The position numbers were made by a program, and so were the translations under genes. A DNA stretch of 64,000 bases. It comes from UBA6522 sp963664945 (GTDB lineage Bacteria > Pseudomonadota > Gammaproteobacteria > Steroidobacterales > Rariloculaceae). Below, piece by piece: positions 18,840 to 27,850 of the stretch (its first letter is position 1; every line of letters starts with the position of its first letter). Under the pieces are notes generated by a model. That model did not search any database and was not told where the DNA came from. It saw nothing but the letters and a program-made list of their open reading frames with translations. Location of the stretch: positions 3,782,001 to 3,846,000 of the forward strand of contig OY761822.1 in the NCBI GenBank assembly GCA_963664945.1. Direction: 5' to 3'.

Positions 18840-19137
18840 ACACAAGTCAAAGGAACCGGCGCTGTCAGCCGGAGAAACCCCGCACAACCCCATCCACATC
18901 GACGCGGACACCTGCGTGAAATGCGACCTGTGCGACTGGATCTGTCCGGGCGACCTGATCTACAAGAAGCCCGACGATCGCGAGACGTTGCCCGAAGTCC
19001 GCTACCCGGACGAGTGCTGGTACTGTGGTCTCTGCCAGTCCATCTGTCCCGTGGATGCGATCACGATCTACTTTCCGAAGCAGATGATCCACTGCCGGAC
19101 CGATGTGACGACCCTCCTGGGCCGAGTCGTCGAGTAG
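18829..19137 (+). CDS. 2[4Fe-4S] ferredoxin, AprB-like electron-transfer subunit
   Basis: A 102-residue electron carrier. Two cluster motifs are clear: CVKCDLCDWICPGD and CWYCGLCQSICPVDA, each CxxCxxCxxxCP, binding two [4Fe-4S] clusters. The ATG at 18829 overlaps the end of the flavoprotein gene, which indicates translational coupling and a stable partnership. The layout (flavoprotein then small dicluster ferredoxin) is that of adenylylsulfate reductase AprA/AprB and related uncharacterised pairs. The TctABC transporter just downstream points to an organic acid, not to sulfur, as substrate. Confidence 0.9.
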   Translation: MPAEHKSKEPALSAGETPHNPIHIDADTCVKCDLCDWICPGDLIYKKPDDRETLPEVRYPDECWYCGLCQSICPVDAITIYFPKQMIHCRTDVTTLLGRVVE

Positions 19138-19159
19138 CGCGCCGCCGCCCTACCCGGTC

Positions 19160-20659
19160 ATGTTCGAGGCAATCGTCGCCGGACTCGCCGCGCTGGCCAC
19201 GCCGCAGGCCGTGCTCTTCATGCTGATCGGCGTCAGCTACGGGCTTGTGATCGGCATCCTGCCGGGACTTGGCGGAATCGTTGCCCTGGCGCTGCTGCTG
19301 CCCTTTACCTATGGACACGAGTTGGCGGCGACGCTCGCTCTGCTGCTGGGCGCCCATATCGCGACGATCTGGGGAGGTTCGGTCACCAGCATCCTGTTCA
19401 AGGTGCCCGGCGCCGCCAAAAGCCTGGCCCTGGTCTTTGACGGCCACCCCATGACCCGGCAGGGACACGCCGCCCGCGCCCTGGGCGCATCGGCCATGGC
19501 GGCGCTGCTCGGCGGACTCATGGGCGCGGTATTCCTGGCCTTCACCATCCCCATCGTTCGCCCGGTGATGCTGGCGCTGGGTCCCAGCGAGTACCTGATG
19601 ATGGCGCTGTGGGGGCTGACCATCATCGCCACCTTCAGCGAGGGATCCCTGCTCAAGGGCCTCGTCGCCACCTGCCTCGGCATCATGGTGGCCTTCGTCG
19701 GCATGGACCCGGTGAGCGGGACGCCCCGGTTCTGGTTCGGAAACGTCTACCTGCTCGACGGAATTTCCTTCCCGGTGGCCATGATCGGGCTGTTCGCCGT
19801 GGCCGAAATGATGACCCTCTACGTCAAGGGCGGGGCCATGGTGGACCGCGTCAGCGGCGAACAACGCAGCACCGTGTTGGACGGCGTCAAGGACACTTTC
19901 AGGCACTGGGGCCTGGTGCTCCGATCCAGCCTGCTGGGCCTGTGGGTCGGCGTGCTGCCGGGCGTCGGCGCCAGCGTCGGCGGAATCGCAGCCTACGCAC
20001 AGGCCGCGCAAACCTCCCGCACTCCGGAAAGATTCGGCAAGGGCGCCGTGGAGGGCGTCATCGCCCCGGACGCGACCCTGGGCGCCAACGAAGGCGGCGG
20101 CCTGATGCCCACCCTGGCCTTCGGGATCCCGGGCGGCGAGAGCATGGCCATCCTGCTGGTCGCCTTTCTGGCCATGGGGATCGTCCCCGGACCGCGCATG
20201 CTCACAAGCGAACTGGATCTGGTGTTCAGCATGGTATGGATCGTGGTGATCGCCAACCTGTTGACGGCGCTGATCGGACTGGCCATTTCATCGCGCCTGG
20301 CACGCCTTCCCGCGCTGAATCCCAACGTGATGATCCCCCTGGTGCTGTCGGTTTGCCTGCTCGGCGCGTTCGCCACGAGGGGGCTGATCGAGGACGTCGT
20401 CGTCGCCGCGGCGTTCGGCGTCATCGGCTACCTGATGAACAAGTACCGCTACTCCAGGGCCAACTTCGTGATCGGCATGGTGCTGGCGGAGATGATCGAG
20501 CGGAATCTGCACATCTCGCTGGGCCTGTACGGCGAATTCTTCCTGTTCACCCGTCCGATAACGGCCGCCATGCTGGCGTTCATCGTCGTGACGACAGTCC
20601 TGCCCTTCGTGCGCCGGTATCGCCGTAGCAGGGCCGCAGCCGCGGGAGACGGCACGTGA
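19160..20659 (+). CDS. tctA: Tripartite tricarboxylate transporter, large permease TctA
   Basis: A 499-residue inner-membrane permease with about 11-12 helices. The TctA signatures GILPGLGGIVALALLLPF near the N-terminus and its half-repeat VGVLPGVGASVGGIAAY in the middle are both intact. So is FGIPGGESMAILL. It forms the channel of a solute-binding-protein-dependent secondary transporter for citrate-like or other carboxylates. It starts 22 bp after the ferredoxin and overlaps tctB by four bases (GTGA), so the five genes look like one operon. The gene order here is A-B-C, reversed from the classical C-B-A. Confidence 0.93.
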   Translation: MFEAIVAGLAALATPQAVLFMLIGVSYGLVIGILPGLGGIVALALLLPFTYGHELAATLALLLGAHIATIWGGSVTSILFKVPGAAKSLALVFDGHPMTRQGHAARALGASAMAALLGGLMGAVFLAFTIPIVRPVMLALGPSEYLMMALWGLTIIATFSEGSLLKGLVATCLGIMVAFVGMDPVSGTPRFWFGNVYLLDGISFPVAMIGLFAVAEMMTLYVKGGAMVDRVSGEQRSTVLDGVKDTFRHWGLVLRSSLLGLWVGVLPGVGASVGGIAAYAQAAQTSRTPERFGKGAVEGVIAPDATLGANEGGGLMPTLAFGIPGGESMAILLVAFLAMGIVPGPRMLTSELDLVFSMVWIVVIANLLTALIGLAISSRLARLPALNPNVMIPLVLSVCLLGAFATRGLIEDVVVAAAFGVIGYLMNKYRYSRANFVIGMVLAEMIERNLHISLGLYGEFFLFTRPITAAMLAFIVVTTVLPFVRRYRRSRAAAAGDGT

Positions 20660-21204
20660 GCCGCAGAACCCAGGAAAACGTGATCGCGGGCCTGCTCGTG
20701 GCGTTATTTGCCGTGTATCTGCTCATGACGCTGAACCTCGGCCCGAACGCCCGGCTCGTTCCCGTACCGATCGCCCTGCTGGGGCTCGGTTTTCTGCTGG
20801 TCCAGATCGTGAACCAGAACCGGAGCGACGGCAGGGAATTTCAGCTCGACCTGCTTGCGTCACTGACGGCCGGCGTCGCTTCAAACGACCGGGACGGGGA
20901 CGGGGACGGGGACGGGGAAGTATCGGGCGATTCGAACCCCGGCGACACGCCCGCGGCTTTTTCCCGTGAATTGCAGGCCGCCGGCTTTCTGGCCGCGTTC
21001 ATCGGCCTGATTCTTCTTCTGGGGCCCATTGCCGCCGTGTTCCTGTTCACGTCGGGTTACTTCATCGTGACGCGCCATTTCGCGCCACTGAAGGCCGTCA
21101 CCGTCGCCGGCCTGTGTACGCTGGCGCTATACCTGCTGTTCGCGGTCGGACTGCGGTTGCAGATGTATCACGGCGTGCTCGCACCGTTTTTCGAACCCGG
21201 TTGA
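20656..21204 (+). CDS. tctB: Tripartite tricarboxylate transporter, small subunit TctB
   Basis: A 182-residue membrane protein with four predicted helices (around residues 8-26, 36-53, 112-140 and 146-168). It is the small subunit that completes the TctA permease. The start is a GTG overlapping the tctA stop. A cytoplasmic or periplasmic loop between helices 2 and 3 contains DRDGDGDGDGE, encoded by a 6-bp tandem repeat at about 20890-20917. That acidic run is unusual for the family and could vary by slippage without a frameshift. Confidence 0.88.
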   Translation: MSRRTQENVIAGLLVALFAVYLLMTLNLGPNARLVPVPIALLGLGFLLVQIVNQNRSDGREFQLDLLASLTAGVASNDRDGDGDGDGEVSGDSNPGDTPAAFSRELQAAGFLAAFIGLILLLGPIAAVFLFTSGYFIVTRHFAPLKAVTVAGLCTLALYLLFAVGLRLQMYHGVLAPFFEPG

Positions 21205-21224
21205 CCCGAAGCTATAATCGGCGC

Positions 21225-22229
21225 ATGCGTTTCCCCCTGCTTGCCCTTGCGGTGACTCTCGCGGTCACCGCCGTCGCCGGCGGCGACACCGCCCACGCGG
21301 CCGGCGTGCGCGGCGAGATCGTCACCCTGCTGAGCCCCAACAGCGCCGGCGGCATGATGACCCGCTATGCCCGCATGATCGCGCCCTACATCGCCAGCCA
21401 CGCCGGGGCCCGGGACGTGCGCGTGCGCATCATGACCGGAGGCGGGGGAATCCGGGGGGCCAATGCGCTGTGGTACGCCGAACCGGACGGCAGCACCATC
21501 GCCTTCACCAGCGTCACCACGCTGATCCTGTCCCAGCTTGCCGGCAGCGAAGCCGTCAGGTTCGACGCCACCCGCTTCGTCTACCTCGGCCGTGCCGCCA
21601 CGGAACCGCGCGTGCTCACCGTCGGTGCGGGCTCCGGCATCTTGAGCGTGGACGATGCGCGGGCGCTTGGCCGACCGTTCGTGTTTCCGTCCCAGGGGAC
21701 GGACGAGGATTTCTATTCCATGGCCGTGCTGGCGGACGTGCTGGACATCCCCTTGAAGGTCATCAGCGGGTACGACGGCAATGCCGACACGGCGCTTGCC
21801 GTGATCAGGGGCGACGGCGACGGTCACATTACCGGCTGGTCGGCATCCCGGGCCGTGATCGAAGCCGGCGACGAAGTGCCGATTCTTACCCTTGGCCAGG
21901 AACGCTTCCCGGCCTGGCCCGCTGTCCCGACGGCTCTGGAAGTGGTGGACGGCGCCTCCAGAGACGCCGTGCAGGCGATCGTCAACATGCTGGACATGCG
22001 CCGCGGGTTTTTCGGCCCTCCGGGTCTGGATCCAGAGGCAACGGCGGAACTGCGCGCGGCGATCGGCGCGGCCCTTGAGGACCCGCAACTCGTGGCCGAG
22101 TCTGTCGCGCAGGGGCTACCGCTGCAACCCTCTCCCGGCGAGGCGGAACAGATCAAGATCGAGCAGATCACCGAAGCCAGTCAGCACCTGGCGCCGATGC
22201 TGCGCGCGGCGCTGGAATCCATTCGTTAG
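21225..22229 (+). CDS. tctC: Tripartite tricarboxylate transporter solute-binding protein TctC
   Basis: A 334-residue periplasmic binding protein. The signal peptide is MRFPLLALAVTLAVTAV to about HAA. The mature domain shows the Bug/TctC pattern: an opening VTLLSPNSAGGMMTRYARM, then the ligand loop GGGGIRGANALWYAEPDG. It delivers the substrate to TctAB. A TATAAT-like box lies about 10 bp before the ATG, so there may be extra expression of the binding protein, as is common for the most abundant component. It is 20 bp downstream of tctB. The ligand is not predictable by eye. Confidence 0.9.
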   Translation: MRFPLLALAVTLAVTAVAGGDTAHAAGVRGEIVTLLSPNSAGGMMTRYARMIAPYIASHAGARDVRVRIMTGGGGIRGANALWYAEPDGSTIAFTSVTTLILSQLAGSEAVRFDATRFVYLGRAATEPRVLTVGAGSGILSVDDARALGRPFVFPSQGTDEDFYSMAVLADVLDIPLKVISGYDGNADTALAVIRGDGDGHITGWSASRAVIEAGDEVPILTLGQERFPAWPAVPTALEVVDGASRDAVQAIVNMLDMRRGFFGPPGLDPEATAELRAAIGAALEDPQLVAESVAQGLPLQPSPGEAEQIKIEQITEASQHLAPMLRAALESIR

Positions 22230-22271
22230 GGCTGCGTCGACCCGATCATTGCGCATCCGGTTGATGCGGCG

Positions 22272-22988
22272 TTAGCAGGATTCGCGGCGGACCTGCCCCG
22301 CCGGCGCGTCGGCGGGTTCCATCCGCAAGAGCGGTGTACCGGATCGTTCGAATTCGTCGAAAATTCTCACGAGCCTGCCGACGAAATGAGCGTCGCCGAA
22401 TCGCGCGGCCGCGTCGGTGCAATTGCCGTCGAACTCGATTCGCGCCGCCTCGCTGTCCATGATCAGGAAGTGGTACGGGAACTCCGTCCACTCGCCGGGG
22501 TCGCCGCGCGATACGCATACCGTTCCCCTGATTCCCCCGGCTTCCGCAATGGCCGCCAACAGCGGATGCGAGTCGATGGGCAGCCCGGGGTCCACATCCG
22601 GTTCGCCCAGGATGACGATCGAAAGGCGGGAATCTTCCCTGCGCAGGAATTCGATCGCGGACCTGACGATTTCAGGATCGGCGTACGCGCGCCGGGATCC
22701 GACCGATCGCGAGAGTCGGCCCGTATAGATCCTGACGTTCCTGCGGGCGCACGAAAAGAACTTGTTCAGGAGGTAGACGGTATGGGCTGGCTCGCAGTTC
22801 CTGATTTTTCTGTTTGCCTTGTACCTGAGGGCGTCGTCGATGAGCCTGTAGTACGCCCGGTCCGCTTCTGTCGCGGATTCTTTCGGCACTGGGCCGAGGC
22901 CTGCCGCATACCTACCCAGCGCCATTGCGGCTTCAGTGCGCATCGAGTTCAGAAGGAAGAGCAACAACATGACTTCACGCGCCCTCAT
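22272..22988 (-). CDS. Uncharacterised protein, possibly degenerate PLD-like fold
   Basis: I do not recognise this 239-residue protein. The N-terminal ~70 residues are helical and basic. Then alternating hydrophobic strands appear: NVRIYTGRLSR, a helix with SAIEFLRRED, and SRLSIVILGEPDVD. Near the C-terminus YHFLIMDSEAARIEF is followed by a helix FVGRLVRIFDEFERSG. The H-x-(3)-D piece in the strand resembles a decayed phospholipase-D-like half-motif, but no full HKD is present. Start at 22988 is the first ATG of the part with normal protein composition. The open frame continues upstream through sequence that belongs to the neighbouring pterin dehydratase. It ends 42 bp from tctC, convergent. 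Confidence 0.6.
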   Translation of the reverse strand: MRAREVMLLLFLLNSMRTEAAMALGRYAAGLGPVPKESATEADRAYYRLIDDALRYKANRKIRNCEPAHTVYLLNKFFSCARRNVRIYTGRLSRSVGSRRAYADPEIVRSAIEFLRREDSRLSIVILGEPDVDPGLPIDSHPLLAAIAEAGGIRGTVCVSRGDPGEWTEFPYHFLIMDSEAARIEFDGNCTDAAARFGDAHFVGRLVRIFDEFERSGTPLLRMEPADAPAGQVRRESC

Positions 22989-23119
22989 CGTGGATGAAAT
23001 GCCCCGCAAAGGAGGCTGCCGGGACGAAGAATCGCCTGCGCCGCCCCCGCGGTCCAGCGCCAAACCTGCCCGAAACGGCCAGATTCCGGTCCGGACCGCC
23101 GCCGCCGGCCGGGAGGGCG

Positions 23120-23467
23120 CTACGACCGGGCAGGGCCGTCCCTGAAAGCGCGGTCGGCCTTTGCGGCGAAGAAGAAGTCGCTCTCGGTGAGGCCCTGGAT
23201 CTTGTGGGTCCAGATTTCCACCACGCAGCGGGCCCAGGCGATGTGCAGGTCCGGGTGGTGATTCTCGTCCTCGGCGATTTCCGTCACGCGGTTGGCGAAA
23301 TCCATCGCCTCGACAAAGTTGCCGAAGCCGTACTGGCGCTCCAGATGGCCCGCATCGTTCAATGCCCAGCCCTTGTCCAGTCCGGCTAGCATTTCCCTGG
23401 CGCGATCGAGTTCCATCGGCGGCACGCCGCCCCGGCAGGGAATGCACTTTCTGTCGGCAAGTTCCAT
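23120..23467 (-). CDS. phhB: Pterin-4a-carbinolamine dehydratase
   Basis: A 115-residue enzyme that dehydrates 4a-hydroxytetrahydrobiopterin during aromatic-amino-acid hydroxylase turnover. The active-site set is visible: EDENHHPDLHIAWARCVVEIWTH with the paired histidines and the later histidine in order. An N-terminal CIPCRGG is typical of bacterial PCD proteins. The length is right for the family. No phenylalanine hydroxylase gene is in the window. The start at 23467 is the ATG that gives the conserved N-terminus. It is divergent from the methyltransferase at 23537. Confidence 0.9.
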   Translation of the reverse strand: MELADRKCIPCRGGVPPMELDRAREMLAGLDKGWALNDAGHLERQYGFGNFVEAMDFANRVTEIAEDENHHPDLHIAWARCVVEIWTHKIQGLTESDFFFAAKADRAFRDGPARS

Positions 23468-23536
23468 CGCGAGTCCACAAGCCAAATCGAGTTTCCGCCG
23501 GCGCCGCTGCACAACCACGCCTCCGAGCGCCTCATA

Positions 23537-24214
23537 ATGCCGGAACGGTGGTCGCAGCACCAGACCACGGAGACCACGGAGACCACGGAGACCGAATTGA
23601 GCCAGGCGGACAGGGACAAGTGGAACGCCCGTTATGCCGGCGGCGCCTACGGGACGCTGACGCGCCCGAGTGCGCTGCTGGCGCGGTGGCTCGGCCACCT
23701 CGGTGTGCCCGGCCCGGCGCCCCGGGCCGTCGACATCGCCGGCGGGCGAGGTCGAAACGCGCTCTTCCTGGCCCGGCGGGGTTGGCGGGTGGACGCCGTC
23801 GACATTTCCCGGGTTGCTCTTGAGCACCTGCGGGCTGCAGCGTATGCGGAGGGTCTGCCCGTGCGGTGCGCGGAGCGGGACCTGGAACCGACTTCGAGCG
23901 GGCTGGACGCGTTCGAGGGTCCGCGATACGACCTGGCCCTGATGATCCGCTACACCGACACACCGCTGGTCGAAGCGCTGCCCCGCATCCTTGCCCCCGG
24001 CGGCCACCTCATCGCCGAAATGCACCTGCAAACCGACGCGGCGGTCGCCGGCCCGCGCAGCCCCCGCTTTCGCGTCGCGGCCGGCGAACTTCGGAAAGCC
24101 GGAACCGCTCTCGAACTGCTCTACTACCACGAAGGTCTCGTGACCGATCCGGACGGACGGACCGTGGCCCTTGCGCAACTGGTGGGCCGGCAGCCCCGCA
24201 CACCCGCCGGATAG
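23537..24214 (+). CDS. Class I SAM-dependent methyltransferase (TehB-like)
   Basis: A 225-residue soluble methyltransferase. KWNARYAGGAYG resembles the TehB/thiol-methyltransferase opening. The SAM-binding motif I is AVDIAGGRGRNALFLARRG, with the acidic residue in VDAVDISRVALEHL. Later strands (YDLALMIRYTD, LAPGGHLIAEM) complete the fold. The N-terminus holds a threonine-glutamate run from a 9-bp tandem repeat (agaccacgg, about 23565-23592), so the true start may be the later TTG/ATG region near ELSQADRDK. The substrate is unknown. Relatives methylate small toxic compounds such as tellurite or thiols. Confidence 0.8.
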   Translation: MPERWSQHQTTETTETTETELSQADRDKWNARYAGGAYGTLTRPSALLARWLGHLGVPGPAPRAVDIAGGRGRNALFLARRGWRVDAVDISRVALEHLRAAAYAEGLPVRCAERDLEPTSSGLDAFEGPRYDLALMIRYTDTPLVEALPRILAPGGHLIAEMHLQTDAAVAGPRSPRFRVAAGELRKAGTALELLYYHEGLVTDPDGRTVALAQLVGRQPRTPAG

Positions 24215-24336
24215 GACCGCGGTTCCGGCGCGGCGGCGAGTCCTGGACCAATCGAAGCCGCCCACAGCCCACGGGCCGCCGCGGCGCCGCCAAGACGCTG
24301 CAAGGTGCTGCCAAGGTGCTTGCCAACGCGAACGAC

Positions 24337-25425
24337 TTACGGGATGTAGCGCCGTTGCCAGCGAGATCCGAGCCCGGTCAGGACTTCGTAACCGATGGTG
24401 CCGGCCGCGCGGGCAAGATCGTCGAGAGGCACGTTCCGGCCAAGCAATTCAACCGGATCGCCGGGCTGCGACGCTCCCGGTGCGAGCCCGCTCATGTCAA
24501 GCGTGATGAGGTCCATGGAAACCCGGCCCACGACCGGGACCTCGGTTCCGGCGACGAAGGCGCCGCCGCGGTTGCCGAGCGCGCGCGGATAGCCGTCCGC
24601 ATAGCCGACGCCCACAGTTGCGAGCCGGGCGCCCGGCCGCACGGACCGGGTCGCGCCGTAACCGACCGTTTGCTGCCGCTCGACGGTCCTCGTTTGCAGC
24701 ACGATGCCCTCCAGCGTGACCACCGATTCCATGGGGCTGTCGGCATTCGCAAACGGGCTGCCGCCGTACAGCGCGATGCCGGGACGCACGAGGTCGCCGT
24801 GGAATTCGGGACCGAGCAATATCCCCGCCGATCCGCCGATCGACGTTTCAACCTCGGGCAATGACTCGAGCAAATCGGCAAAGTCCCGGACTTGCCGGGC
24901 GTTCATGGGATGAGACGGCACGTCCGCGCAGGCCAGGTGCGTGAGCGCGTACCGCAGTTCCACCCCTTCCAGCAAGCGGCTCCGGCCGACTTCGCGCACC
25001 TCCGCGTCCGTCAGCCCGAGCCGCGACATGCCCGTATCCAGGTGGAGCGCCGCGGGCTGGCCCGGGCCTGCCGTTCGCCAGCGCCGGATTTGCTCGATGG
25101 AGTTCAGAACGGGGATCAGGTTCGCGTTGACGAGGCCGGCGGCGCTGCCCTCCCGCACGCCCTCGAATACGAATATTCGCGCCCCTGGCAGCAGGCCGCG
25201 CAACTCGATTCCCTCCCCCGCCGTGGCCACGAAGAAATGGCGGCATCCTTCGTCCCACAAGCGCCTCGCCACCGGCCCGACGCCCAGGCCGTAGGCATTG
25301 GCCTTGACCACGGCGCCACAGGCAGCCCGGGACGCCGCTTCGCGCAGGGCGCGGTAGTTTCTCGCCAACGCGTCCAGATCGACTGTCAGGACGCCCGGCG
25401 ACAACGATTCGGTTTCGGCCGCCAC
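24337..25425 (-). CDS. alr: Alanine racemase
   Basis: A PLP-dependent racemase of 362 residues that makes D-alanine for peptidoglycan. The Schiff-base lysine lies in AVVKANAYGLG (about residue 41). The catalytic tyrosine is in TVGYGATRSV in the C-terminal beta domain. VSMDLITLDMSG and the terminal YEVLTGLGSRWQRRY are family hallmarks. Length and domain order are normal. It is transcribed toward the methyltransferase (convergent, ~120 bp apart) and is divergent from the YhdH-type reductase, 92 bp away. Confidence 0.95.
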   Translation of the reverse strand: MAAETESLSPGVLTVDLDALARNYRALREAASRAACGAVVKANAYGLGVGPVARRLWDEGCRHFFVATAGEGIELRGLLPGARIFVFEGVREGSAAGLVNANLIPVLNSIEQIRRWRTAGPGQPAALHLDTGMSRLGLTDAEVREVGRSRLLEGVELRYALTHLACADVPSHPMNARQVRDFADLLESLPEVETSIGGSAGILLGPEFHGDLVRPGIALYGGSPFANADSPMESVVTLEGIVLQTRTVERQQTVGYGATRSVRPGARLATVGVGYADGYPRALGNRGGAFVAGTEVPVVGRVSMDLITLDMSGLAPGASQPGDPVELLGRNVPLDDLARAAGTIGYEVLTGLGSRWQRRYIP

Positions 25426-25517
25426 GAAATTCAGGCTACCATACGCGCACCACTACCCCACCCAAGCCAAGCCGGCCCGACCCAACTCCGGAATGGTCCC
25501 TGCGGAACCCGCGAACC

Positions 25518-26510
25518 ATGTCAGAACGATTCAGCGCACTGCGCATACACCGAACAGACGGCGCCGTAAGGAGCGAATTGGAGGAACTCTCCGTTGACGA
25601 TCTCTCCCCGGGAAACACACTGATTCGCGTCCAGTACAGCAGCATCAACTACAAGGACGCCCTGGCCGCCACCGGCGCCGCGCCCATCGTGCGGCGGTTT
25701 CCGCTGGTGGGCGGCATCGACCTGGCCGGCGAGGTGGTTGAATGCGCCGACGGGCAATGCCGCCCGGGCGACAAGGTCGCCGTGCTTGGCGGCGGCCTCG
25801 GAGAAACGCGGGATGGCGGCTATGCCCGATTTGCCCGAGTCGAGAGCGGCCGCGTGGTGCGCCTGCCCGATGGAGTCGACACCCGGCGCGCGATGGAGAT
25901 CGGCACGGCGGGCTTCACCGCGGCGCTCGCCGTGCACCGCCTGGAACGCAACGGCCAACGGCCCGAACTCGGTCCCATGGCCGTGACCGGCGCCACCGGC
26001 GGCGTCGGCGCCATCGCCATCGACCTGCTGGCGGGACGCGGCTACGAAGTGACCGCGGTGACCGGCAAACCCGACGGGCAGACGGCGTTTCTGCAACGCC
26101 TGGGGGCGGGCGAAATCCTCGACCGCCGGAATATCGAGCCGGTGGTCAAGCCCCTTGGGCGCGGCATGTGGGGGGGCGCCGTGGACAATCTCGGGGGTGA
26201 AATCCTCGGTTGGCTGACCCGCACGGTCCGCCCCTGGGGAAATATCGCCAGCATCGGCCTGGCGTCCGGCGCCGGGCTCTCCACCACTGTCATGCCGTTT
26301 ATCCTGCGCAATGTCAGCCTGATCGGGGTCAACATGGAGGTGGAGCCGCAATTGCGCAGCCGCATCTGGGAGCGGCTGGCCACCGACCTGCGCCCGCGAC
26401 GCCTGGACATCATCGCAACCCGTGAAGTGACCTTGGCCGAACTGCCCTCCTGTTTCGATGGATTCATGGCGGGCGCGATCACCGGCCGCACGGTGGTCAG
26501 GATCGATTGA
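25518..26510 (+). CDS. YhdH/AcuI-family quinone oxidoreductase (acrylyl-CoA reductase-like)
   Basis: A medium-chain dehydrogenase/reductase of 330 residues without structural zinc. VQYSSINYKDALAATG and GGIDLAGEVVEC mark the YhdH/YhfP branch. The NADPH site is VTGATGGVGAIAIDLL, and NVSLIGVNMEVEP lies near the end. AcuI members of this branch reduce acryloyl-CoA, an intermediate of propionate and DMSP metabolism. YhdH itself has similar activity. No acu or dmd genes adjoin it. The M24-fold protein at 51789 has a distant DddP flavour, but any pathway link is speculative. Confidence 0.87.
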   Translation: MSERFSALRIHRTDGAVRSELEELSVDDLSPGNTLIRVQYSSINYKDALAATGAAPIVRRFPLVGGIDLAGEVVECADGQCRPGDKVAVLGGGLGETRDGGYARFARVESGRVVRLPDGVDTRRAMEIGTAGFTAALAVHRLERNGQRPELGPMAVTGATGGVGAIAIDLLAGRGYEVTAVTGKPDGQTAFLQRLGAGEILDRRNIEPVVKPLGRGMWGGAVDNLGGEILGWLTRTVRPWGNIASIGLASGAGLSTTVMPFILRNVSLIGVNMEVEPQLRSRIWERLATDLRPRRLDIIATREVTLAELPSCFDGFMAGAITGRTVVRID

Positions 26511-26662
26511 TCCCCGCGGGGATGCGCCCCTTGCGCGGTTGCGACCTCGGGTTCCGGTGGATGGTCACCGGCGATTTCCGGCGTGCCGTGCGCGGTTGCG
26601 TCCCGTGTGCGGCTGCGGGATGATTGGGGCAAGTTCGGCGACCGGTTCCACAGGGGGACGTA

Positions 26663-27679
26663 ATGAGGCATGACACGCAAACCGCGCGTGGCGGGGAGGC
26701 GGCCCGGCTTCTGACGAAGGAAGACCTGGAGCGGGGCTTTCCCGGCGCCGCGGTACGCCGCATGACGCGCCCGGAATTCGAGGCATACGAGCGCCGCATC
26801 GAGTATTGGGACGGAGACAGCGAGTTGGTCGTCGAAGTCCGGGAGCCCAACTCCGGCGCCCACGAGACGCCGGTCGAGAGTCTTTCGGCGCTGGCGGCGT
26901 TGATTGCCGCGTTGCGAGGCGCGCCCATCCGCACCTTTGGCCATGTGACCCTGACGGTCCGCGACGCCTCCAACGCCGTGCGGCGGGCACTGGAGGCCGA
27001 CCAGACCGTGTATCTGCACCCGCGCACGGCGCATATGCCGGTGTCCGGTTTTTTCAATGTCGGCGAGCATGACTTTCCGGACGTGCTCCTGGAGGTGGAC
27101 CACACCACCGACGCCCGCCGGAGGAAACTCGGCCTGTACGAAGCGTGGGGCTTCCCGGAGATCTGGATCGACGTTCCGGACATTCGCTCGCCGAGCCGGC
27201 CGCACAGCCGCCTGCCGGGGCTTTCCATCCACGTTCTTCGGGACGGCGCGTATCAACAGGTTTCGACCGGCCGCGCCTTCCCGGGCTGGAACGCGGCCGC
27301 GATCCACCGGGCGCTGAACGAACCGGAGCGCTCGCCCGAAACGGTCGCCGACCTGACGCGGGTCGCCGCCACGCTTGGCGGGCGGGAAGGGACGGGACCG
27401 GACGACGATCTGTTGTTGGGCGCGCAGAGACGTCGGGGTTTCGAAGCCGGCGAGCGGGAGGGCCGTGCCGAAGGGCGCGCCGACGGACGTGCCGAAGAAC
27501 GCGCTCAGATCATCGGGACGGTGCTGGCGGAACGGGGAATCGAATCATCGCCGGCGCTGGAGACGGAACTGGCGCGACACGCCGGACTGGACCGGACGAC
27601 CGTCATTCGCGCGGCCCTGGACTGCCGTGACGTCGACGATTTTCTGGAACGGCTCCGGAGCAATACCGGAATCGGTTGA
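26663..27679 (+). CDS. Uma2 family PD-(D/E)XK endonuclease
   Basis: A 338-residue member of the Uma2/PF05685 restriction-endonuclease-like family, common in multiple copies in many bacteria and of unknown role. The core is visible as FPDVLLEVDHTTDARRRKLGLY (D, then E-x-D, with the lysine one turn later) followed by GFPEIWIDVPD. A charged helical C-terminal segment with repeated ER/EGRA units precedes the end. ATG at 26663 follows GGGGGACG. The paralogue at 42663 shares the same organisation. It stands alone between the YhdH-type gene and the exported methyltransferase. Confidence 0.85.
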   Translation: MRHDTQTARGGEAARLLTKEDLERGFPGAAVRRMTRPEFEAYERRIEYWDGDSELVVEVREPNSGAHETPVESLSALAALIAALRGAPIRTFGHVTLTVRDASNAVRRALEADQTVYLHPRTAHMPVSGFFNVGEHDFPDVLLEVDHTTDARRRKLGLYEAWGFPEIWIDVPDIRSPSRPHSRLPGLSIHVLRDGAYQQVSTGRAFPGWNAAAIHRALNEPERSPETVADLTRVAATLGGREGTGPDDDLLLGAQRRRGFEAGEREGRAEGRADGRAEERAQIIGTVLAERGIESSPALETELARHAGLDRTTVIRAALDCRDVDDFLERLRSNTGIG

Positions 27680-27850
27680 CACGAAGCGGCTGGAATTAAT
27701 CCTCGATGCCTCGATGCCCCGATGCTCGAGCATGCCTTGTTCCCGGTGTGTTTATCGCCCCGAAAAACGCTTGATCCCGAAAGAATTTTGCCCCAGCAGA
27801 CCCATTGATCCCGGAACAATCCTCAACTTGAACCACGGAAGCCACAGAAC

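Noticed and set aside
20890..20930. EF-hand calcium site in TctB
   Set aside because: The acidic run comes from a simple 6-bp repeat and lacks the flanking helices of an EF-hand. Kept only as a low-interest note.
23468..24265. Upstream extension of the pterin dehydratase frame
   Set aside because: Low-complexity shadow of the methyltransferase. The conserved enzyme begins at 23467.
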